Assembly (NCBI GenBank): GCA_902786285.1
Contig: CADABX010000001.1
Location: forward strand, 1-64,000
From: Oscillospiraceae bacterium
Lineage (GTDB): Bacteria; Bacillota; Clostridia; Oscillospirales; Acutalibacteraceae
Length of the DNA stretch: 64,000 nt
Direction of reading: 5' to 3'
Of the stretch, positions 59,220 through 64,000 are shown piece by piece; positions within the stretch are counted from its first letter, which is position 1; every line of letters starts with the position of its first letter. A model generated the notes under the pieces. The model did not search any database. It saw nothing but the letters and a program-made list of their open reading frames with translations, and was not told where the DNA came from. The translations under genes were made by a program, and so were the position numbers.

Positions 59220-59243
59220 CACAATCATCCTTTCCCGAAACGG

Positions 59244-59272
59244 TTGCAAACGCAACGGATTTCTGCTATAAT
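59244..59272 (+). promoter_or_regulatory. Promoter of the zinc-ribbon/DUF4342 pair
   Basis: TTGCAA (59244-59249), 17 bases and TATAAT (59267-59272). Its -10 box overlaps the -10 of the divergent nadE promoter, so the two may exclude each other. Confidence 0.65.
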
Positions 59273-59299
59273 CATACCAGTTCCGGCCGCAGGAATCAA
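59271..59299 (-). promoter_or_regulatory. Promoter of the nadE operon
   Basis: On the minus strand TTGATT (59294-59299), 17 bases and TATGAT (59271-59276) lie 52 bases before the ATG and overlap the opposing -10 box by two bases. Confidence 0.7.
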
Positions 59300-59326
59300 G
59301 GATTTTTTGAAAGGTGGCACAGAAAA

Positions 59327-59575
59327 ATGAAGTGTCCCAAATGCAAAAGCACCAACGTCAAGGTGCAGACAATCAACGAAGTCGAACTGAAAAACGACCA
59401 CCACGGCATTTTGTGGTGGCTCTTCATCGGCTGGTGGTGGGTGCCCGTGAAATGGATCCATTTCACCATGCTCGCCCTGATTTTCAAGCTGTTCGGCAGA
59501 AAAAAGCAAAAGGCGGTCAACCGCCGGCGCACCGTTGCCACCTGCCAGAACTGCGGCCATAGCTGGAACGTATAA
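59327..59575 (+). CDS. Small zinc-ribbon membrane-associated protein
   Basis: This 82-residue protein has Cys pairs at both ends (MKCPKCKS and CQNCGHSWNV) that would form one zinc ribbon around a hydrophobic hairpin (residues about 27-57: GILWWLFIGWWWVP and MLALIFKLFG), probably membrane-inserted. The function is unknown. AAAGGTGG precedes the ATG. It lies 19 bases before the DUF4342 gene, suggesting a joint role at the membrane. Confidence 0.8.
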   Translation: MKCPKCKSTNVKVQTINEVELKNDHHGILWWLFIGWWWVPVKWIHFTMLALIFKLFGRKKQKAVNRRRTVATCQNCGHSWNV

Positions 59576-59594
59576 CAAGATGAGGTGAAAAACG

Positions 59595-60047
59595 ATGGAT
59601 GAACAACAACTGAAACAACAAGCTGAAAAGATCGTGGAAAAAATCAAAGAGCTCGTCAAGGACGGCAGCGCGTCCAAAATCGCACTCAAGCGAAAGGGCG
59701 AAACACTGGTCAACATTCCTTTGGGCGCGGGGATCCTCGGGGCCATCGTCGGCCTCGGCGCCGCCCCGTTTGCGGTGCTCACAACGGCACTGGTCTCGTT
59801 CGGGCTCGACTGTGAGATCGAGATCACAAAAAAGGACGGCTCTGTGCTGAACCTCAACGAAACGCCCATCGGGCTGAAGCTCGAGGACCTCAAGGATCTG
59901 GCCTTTGACAAGGCGAAGGAGTTCGTGGAGGAATTCAAGGACGTGGCCGCCCAGAACGGCGCGTTCCAGAAGGAACAGCCCTACAACTCCCCGTGGCCGG
60001 AGGAACCGGCAGACGCACCGGCGGACGAAGATACCCCGGCAGAATAA
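59595..60047 (+). CDS. DUF4342-domain protein
   Basis: This 150-residue protein has an N-terminal amphipathic helix (QQAEKIVEKIKELVKDG), then the DUF4342 core (ASKIALKRKGETLVNIPLGAGI, near 25-47) with a hydrophobic hairpin about 45-70, and an acidic C-terminal tail. The family is widespread in Firmicutes and of unknown function. It is the second gene of the pair and ends at a strong terminator. Confidence 0.82.
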   Translation: MDEQQLKQQAEKIVEKIKELVKDGSASKIALKRKGETLVNIPLGAGILGAIVGLGAAPFAVLTTALVSFGLDCEIEITKKDGSVLNLNETPIGLKLEDLKDLAFDKAKEFVEEFKDVAAQNGAFQKEQPYNSPWPEEPADAPADEDTPAE

Positions 60048-60060
60048 CCCGGACGCAAAA

Positions 60061-60089
60061 AGACGCACACCGCGCGGTGTGCGTCTTTT
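60061..60089. terminator. Bidirectional terminator
   Basis: The perfect 26-base palindrome 60061-60086 (AGACGCACACCG core) has an A-run before and a T-run after it, between converging units. Confidence 0.9.
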
Positions 60090-60091
60090 AT

Positions 60092-60574
60092 TCATTCTAT
60101 CACAAAGGCGTTTTCATACACGACTTCCGGCGAACCGTAAATGCTGACCTTCACCGACCACACGCCCGCAGGCGCATCCGCCGGAATCACAAAGGAGTCT
60201 CGCATCGTAAACGTTTCGCCGTGTTTGATCAGCACGTCGTGTCCCACCATATCGTCCGACACGGTAATCACCCGCAGCTCCGGCTGATCCGGCTGTGCCG
60301 GAATCAGTGTGACTGTGGGCTGGTAATGGGATTCTCCCTTGATCGGCCGCCCGGTGTTTTTGCACCGGAACGCCCAGTTTCCAGACACATTCCAATAGGT
60401 CACTGTCTGCCCGTTTTCCTCAAACACGCCGCCCGCATGATGCGGCACCTGCACGGTGACCGGGCCGCTGTCAAACGGACTTTCCAAAATCTCCACCTGT
60501 ACCGGCGCGTTGCCATAAAAGAGCCCCGCAAAGAACAGATAGACCGCCATGAAAAAAGCTGCAAGTTTTGACAT
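60092..60574 (-). CDS. Small exported protein, unknown
   Basis: This 160-residue protein has an N-terminal hydrophobic helix (3-21) acting as signal or anchor, then a beta-rich domain with SFVIPADAPAGVWSVKVSIYG near 130-150, reminiscent of Ig-like or C2-like sandwiches. The family is not recognised. AAGGAG precedes the ATG. It is the last gene of the YitT-to-here operon, 18 bases after the 111-residue membrane protein gene. Confidence 0.7.
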   Translation of the reverse strand: MSKLAAFFMAVYLFFAGLFYGNAPVQVEILESPFDSGPVTVQVPHHAGGVFEENGQTVTYWNVSGNWAFRCKNTGRPIKGESHYQPTVTLIPAQPDQPELRVITVSDDMVGHDVLIKHGETFTMRDSFVIPADAPAGVWSVKVSIYGSPEVVYENAFVIE

Positions 60575-60592
60575 TGTAACGTCTCCTTCCTT

Positions 60593-60928
60593 TTATAAAA
60601 CTGTTACATCAACTAAAGATTGCCGTTTCTTTTTCACCGCGCGCCCGATCAGCCAGCCGGCAACGCTGCCGCCCAGCGCAAACAGCGCCGGGATGCCATA
60701 CAGCATGGCTCCGAACAGATAGTCGATCGTGACATCTGCGGCGCCGTATAAGATCAGCAAGTCTAAAACTGCCAGAGCGGCCGCCGCGAGAATGGGCAAA
60801 AACGCAAGGATACGCAAAACAATGCGCAGACCGTTGCGCCGCACAAAGCAGACGCCGAAGTGTATCGCGCCGAAGAGCAAAAGCAGCGGGATGCCGATCC
60901 AGATCAAGGAAAGTGATTCAAAATCCAT
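60593..60928 (-). CDS. Small membrane protein, unknown
   Basis: This 111-residue protein has three hydrophobic segments (about 5-27, 33-57 and 66-92) and a basic C-terminus (KKKRQ). AAAGGAG precedes the ATG. No family is named. It lies in the same-strand run between the phloretin-hydrolase-like gene and the 160-residue exported protein. Confidence 0.75.
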   Translation of the reverse strand: MDFESLSLIWIGIPLLLLFGAIHFGVCFVRRNGLRIVLRILAFLPILAAAALAVLDLLILYGAADVTIDYLFGAMLYGIPALFALGGSVAGWLIGRAVKKKRQSLVDVTVL

Positions 60929-60957
60929 AAAGATCGCTCCTTTCGGAACCGACCGTT

Positions 60958-61674
60958 TTATGTTGCATACTGTTCATACAGCACCGGCAAAATCTGCGCG
61001 AGCCGGCGGTATTCCAGGCAGCAGTGTTCCGCCATGCCTTTGGCGGTCTTTGCCGTGAGCATCGCTTTGCGGATCACGGGGTTTTTGAGCGTTTTGCCGA
61101 GCCAGAAGCGGCTGATCAGCACATAGCCGTCGCCGTCTTGTTTGAGGATGTGCGCCATCTCCGTGTGGCGTACCAGTCCGTACATCGCGCCTACATGCCC
61201 GCAGACGATCCGCGCAATGCCGTTTTCGTCCATCGCCTGCCGCGAAAAGCCGAAGTCTTCGGGCGACTGAAAGTCAATCCGCAGCGGCAGCACGAGCGCG
61301 CCGATCTTTTCCACCGGGAAATGCGTGTTCGCCCGAAACGGCGGCTGCGCCGGCGCGGTAAAATAAGGGCGGTCCTTTTTGGCGTAGGACACGGCGTAGT
61401 GTTCGCCCGGAAACCACAGCCGGTAGCGTTCGCTCTTTTGCGCGTGCCACCAAAACCACCAGTCCACCATTTCGGGCGTCACCTGCGGCATCGGGCAGGT
61501 CATGGCCACGAGCCAGTCGCCGTTTGGCAGTTTGGTATAGCCGACCTCGGTTTGCAGCGACGGGTCCTTCAACACGTCGTTTTTTTGCTCAAACGCCGTC
61601 GGCGTGATGCCGCCGGGAGCCAGCAGCTTCTTTTCAATTGTCAGCGGCATCACCGGCAAGGGCGGCAACTCCAT
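60958..61674 (-). CDS. DAPG hydrolase (PhlG/phloretin hydrolase) family enzyme
   Basis: This 238-residue zinc hydrolase resembles PhlG, which cleaves 2,4-diacetylphloroglucinol, and phloretin hydrolase of gut Eubacterium ramulus. These enzymes split a carbon-carbon bond next to a phenol ring. Visible signs are the WWFWWHAQ stretch (72-79, His77 a likely zinc ligand), RLWFPGEHY near 84-93, and a C-terminal AEHCCLEY with His217 and Glu221 matching the HxxxE metal pair. The ATG at 61674 has AAAGGAG 8 bases upstream; an upstream ATG has no such site. The substrate is unproven, but dietary flavonoid breakdown fits a gut organism. Confidence 0.78.
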   Translation of the reverse strand: MELPPLPVMPLTIEKKLLAPGGITPTAFEQKNDVLKDPSLQTEVGYTKLPNGDWLVAMTCPMPQVTPEMVDWWFWWHAQKSERYRLWFPGEHYAVSYAKKDRPYFTAPAQPPFRANTHFPVEKIGALVLPLRIDFQSPEDFGFSRQAMDENGIARIVCGHVGAMYGLVRHTEMAHILKQDGDGYVLISRFWLGKTLKNPVIRKAMLTAKTAKGMAEHCCLEYRRLAQILPVLYEQYAT

Positions 61675-61688
61675 ATAGTTCGCTCCTT

Positions 61689-62642
61689 TCATCGCTGCGG
61701 CTTCTCCGGCGTTTCCCGATCCTCTGTCAACGCCATGACATACAGTCCTGACCATGTCGCAATCAACAGCGTGTCATCATCCGCCCAGCAGATATCGGCG
61801 CCGTATTCCACCGGTTCTTTCTGCAAAATCTCCCATGTTTTCATATGAATGATGTAAATCGCACGGGAAAAGATGACAGCGAGCAAATCGCGTTCAAAAT
61901 CGATGTCGCAGCCGCAGAAATAACCGCCTTGGGCCAAGGACGCATACCGATCAGCCGGCATGAGGTGTTTCCAACCCTCACGAGTGAAATCCCATATAGA
62001 AAGCAACGGCTCATACCCTTTCCCAACTGGGATCTTATCTTCCGCAATGATGCAGTCGTCTGCGCGGGCTTTTGCGGATTGATTCAACAGTCCCCAAAGT
62101 CGGGAAATCGGTCCTTCGTGAATACGAATCGGCAGATCCACCGTTGTCATCCTGCGTCGTGCAAGCGTTTTGGTTCCTTCAACCGGCACATAGCCATCGC
62201 TTCGAAACACATGGATCTCATCCTGCAGTTGTTTTATGGCAATAACACCGCCCTGTTTTGAAACGTAAAAAATCTCTTTTGCTGCACAGTCATAGCAACA
62301 CAACCGCGCGTTTCGGTCGATCAACAGGAATCGATCCCGCAACCCGATGAAATGGTTGCCAAAAGGTTCATAATGCAAATAGAACGTATCCAAAACCGCA
62401 AAGGTCTTTCCGTCGCAAAGCAAGCATTTCCCACTGGTATTTGACAGCAGAATATACTTTTTATCTGTTGTCCAGACGGCATTGCTCATATTGGACAGAT
62501 GCGCGGAAACGGCAATCTGCGTAAAGGCCCCTTGCTCTGTTCGCGCCAGCAAAACGGCGTGGCCGCTGCGAATGGTCATGAATGTCGTTTCATCATATCG
62601 CTGAATACTGAACCAAGTATTTTTAGCAATCTGTTTCATCAT
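61689..62642 (-). CDS. Propeller-like protein, unknown
   Basis: This 317-residue soluble protein has no signal peptide. It shows about seven weak beta-sheet repeats ending in short hydrophobic strands (KKYILLSNTSGKCLLC, DRFLLIDRNARLCCYD, DDTLLIATWSGLYVM), which suggests a WD40-like or quinoprotein-like beta-propeller. No family is confirmed. AAGGAG stands 5 bases from Met1 and 8 from Met2, so either may be the start. GC content is a little lower than its neighbours. Confidence 0.65.
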   Translation of the reverse strand: MMKQIAKNTWFSIQRYDETTFMTIRSGHAVLLARTEQGAFTQIAVSAHLSNMSNAVWTTDKKYILLSNTSGKCLLCDGKTFAVLDTFYLHYEPFGNHFIGLRDRFLLIDRNARLCCYDCAAKEIFYVSKQGGVIAIKQLQDEIHVFRSDGYVPVEGTKTLARRRMTTVDLPIRIHEGPISRLWGLLNQSAKARADDCIIAEDKIPVGKGYEPLLSIWDFTREGWKHLMPADRYASLAQGGYFCGCDIDFERDLLAVIFSRAIYIIHMKTWEILQKEPVEYGADICWADDDTLLIATWSGLYVMALTEDRETPEKPQR

Positions 62643-62679
62643 ACAGACTCCTTTCCCGCGCTCGCCGCGCCCCGGCTTC

Positions 62680-63114
62680 TCATTGCGCCGTGAAGGATTT
62701 CACCGTCACCGACAGGTCGTTCGCCACGACCACGACCGCCACATAGGTCTTCACCGGCGGCTCGGTTTCCCACGGGCGCTGATAGGTGAAGGTGATGGTC
62801 GTCGTGCCGGGCTTGACGGCGCGGTAGTCGTAATACTTGGTACCGCCCTGTCCCGCCATGGCAACGCCATGTTCCTCCGTTTTCGGGGACGTGTAGAATT
62901 CTTTTTCCAAAACGACACTGCTGCCGTCGGTCTTCTGCGCCCAACTGAAGCCGGTGGTCGCGTTGGCGTCAAACGAGAACTGCACGCCGCGCTCCACAAT
63001 CGCATAGCCGTCGTTGCCGATGGTCACTTCGGGCTTCGCCTGCTTCGGCGACAGACCGAAAAACGCGAGAATGGCGAGGAAAAATGCTGTGATACGGGAG
63101 AAGATTGCTTTCAT
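62680..63114 (-). CDS. Chagasin-type cysteine protease inhibitor (I42)
   Basis: This 144-residue exported protein has a hydrophobic leader (about 8-21) and then an immunoglobulin-like inhibitor domain. The three chagasin loops are all present: NATTGF (51-56), GQGG (88-91) and RPW (113-115). Such proteins block papain-like cysteine proteases, either the cell's own or those of a host or competitor. Its ATG overlaps the YitT stop by 4 bases (ATGA). No protease gene is in the window. Confidence 0.85.
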   Translation of the reverse strand: MKAIFSRITAFFLAILAFFGLSPKQAKPEVTIGNDGYAIVERGVQFSFDANATTGFSWAQKTDGSSVVLEKEFYTSPKTEEHGVAMAGQGGTKYYDYRAVKPGTTTITFTYQRPWETEPPVKTYVAVVVVANDLSVTVKSFTAQ

Positions 63115-64000
63115 GTTTTTTCATCCTTTCCATTGGTTTTGGTTTCATTATCCAAGGTTGTACGCGCGAGCGTAAAGCCCTTTCCGTGCACTTCCTTGAT
63201 TTTCGTAATCGTAATAAACGCCTGCGGATCCTGTGCCTGAATGCAGCTTGTCACCGCGTAGAGCTGCCGCGGATGCACCACGCACAGCACGCCCTTTTGC
63301 GGCTTTTCCAACAGTCCGGTCTCAATCACCGACATCGTAACGCCGAGCCCCAACTCATGCAGCAGCCGTTCGCGGATCGTTTCGTATTGGTCGGACACCA
63401 CAAAGATCTGCAATTGCGAGCGGCCCAGCAGCATCACCTGATCGAGCACGATCGCCTCGAGCATCAGCACCAGTATGCCGAGCAGGGTGCTTTCGGGTCT
63501 GGCAAAAATCGCCTGTCCGCCGATCACCACAAGATCCGACACCCACACGAGCACCGCCACGGGGAAATGGAACCATTTGTGGAACGCGAGGTTGATCACG
63601 TCCATGCCGCCCGTGGATGACCCGACGCGCATCACCAGCCCGAGCGCGATGCCCATCAGTCCGCCGGTGAAGATCGCCGCCAGAAGATGGTTGTCCGTCA
63701 TGGCGTCGATGCCGGGGATGCGCTGAAACAGCGCCAGAAACGCCGGATAAAGCACCGAGCTTGCCGCGGTGGAAACGAAAAACGTCTTGCCCAAAACGAA
63801 CAGACCGAAGATCAGCAGCCCGACGTTGAGCAAAAATACAAACAGCGCCGTGTCGTGCCCTGTCACTTTGGACAGCACGATGCCGATGCCGGTGGTGCCG
63901 CCCATGATAATGTCATGCGGCAGCACAAACGCCGCCACCAAAAACGCCAAAAGCGCGTTGCCGAGCAACACGGACACACACAGCTCCAACCATTTCCAAA
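63111..64000 (-). CDS. YitT-family membrane protein, start beyond window
   Basis: This is a membrane protein of the YitT/DUF2179 family, open to the window edge. The visible 296 residues hold about six membrane helices, including GGTTGIGIVLSK near residue 34 and GGLMGIALGLVMRVGSSTGGMD near 110 (the family's repeat with RxGxSTGG), then a cytoplasmic DUF2179 domain (about 190-275) with ITITKIKEVHGKGF. The function of the family is unknown, perhaps transport or sensing. A TTG at 63989 would be a weak start, so the real start is likely outside. Confidence 0.88.
   Translation of the reverse strand, partial: WKWLELCVSVLLGNALLAFLVAAFVLPHDIIMGGTTGIGIVLSKVTGHDTALFVFLLNVGLLIFGLFVLGKTFFVSTAASSVLYPAFLALFQRIPGIDAMTDNHLLAAIFTGGLMGIALGLVMRVGSSTGGMDVINLAFHKWFHFPVAVLVWVSDLVVIGGQAIFARPESTLLGILVLMLEAIVLDQVMLLGRSQLQIFVVSDQYETIRERLLHELGLGVTMSVIETGLLEKPQKGVLCVVHPRQLYAVTSCIQAQDPQAFITITKIKEVHGKGFTLARTTLDNETKTNGKDEKT

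Overview
This window looks like a GC-rich chromosome segment from an anaerobic gut-type Firmicute, most likely a clostridium of the Oscillospiraceae/Ruminococcaceae kind. This is inferred from strong AGGAGG ribosome sites, sigma-A promoters of the TTGnnn-17-TAnnnT type, pyruvate phosphate dikinase, YmdB, DUF3048, DUF4342 and DUF1667 proteins, a uxuA/iolC sugar-acid module and many small secreted proteins. I see about 56 protein genes, two of them broken remnants, and no rRNA, tRNA, CRISPR array, transposase or phage genes. Most of the window is ordinary chromosome packed into short operons.

Layout. 1-680 is a gene-free mosaic of short palindromic repeats. 680-5294 (minus) holds a BspA-type leucine-rich-repeat protein, two unknown secreted proteins, a sigma factor/anti-sigma pair and a 37-residue peptide gene with its own promoter. 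5367-9167 (minus) carries a DUF3048 lipoprotein, a glycerophosphodiester phosphodiesterase and a PutP-type Na+/solute symporter. 9521-10285 (plus) is an XRE/zinc-ribbon regulator. 10352-18649 (minus) is a run of phosphatase, ymdB, peptide-binding lipoprotein, recG, GNAT, LysM/M23 peptidase and TetR genes. 18863-20123 (plus) is a deletion scar of an amino-acid ABC importer. 20247-23123 (minus) is a metallo-beta-lactamase-fold protein, sugar isomerase and Gfo/Idh/MocA oxidoreductase operon. 23757-25595 is a GH127-type glycosidase. 26063-27655 is an AT-rich foreign-looking gene behind a 22-bp tandem repeat.

27751-30381 is ppdK. 30736-39875 (plus) is a lipoprotein, mannonate dehydratase, an FtsX-type ABC exporter, a class II aldolase, a secreted phosphoesterase and iolC. 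39979-40089 is a second tiny peptide gene. 40145-44325 (minus) holds thioredoxin, a small secreted protein and a glycerol-3-phosphate-dehydrogenase-like redox trio. 44482-49841 (minus) joins a secreted Cys-knuckle repeat protein, a glycosyltransferase and an unusual HAD-glycerate kinase fusion. 49942-55608 (minus) has a membrane protein, a YfbR-like nucleotidase, a lipase and an ABC half-transporter. 55746-56687 is a secreted hydrolase. 56746-59219 (minus) is nadE with a two-subunit aconitase X. 59327-60047 (plus) is a zinc-ribbon and DUF4342 pair. 60092-64000 (minus) is an operon with YitT, a chagasin-type protease inhibitor, a propeller-like protein and a phloretin/diacetylphloroglucinol hydrolase family enzyme.

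The most interesting signals are these: the compositional break inside the anti-sigma gene (sensor half AT-rich, cytoplasmic half GC-rich) with a Shine-Dalgarno-masking hairpin on the next gene; two independently transcribed peptides of 36-37 residues; the 22-bp repeat and coiled-coil island; the HAD-glycerate kinase fusion; the Cys-repeat surface protein; and the chagasin/phloretin-hydrolase-like operon. No single undescribed defence or mobile system is evident. All functional calls rest on sequence reading from memory, without database searches.
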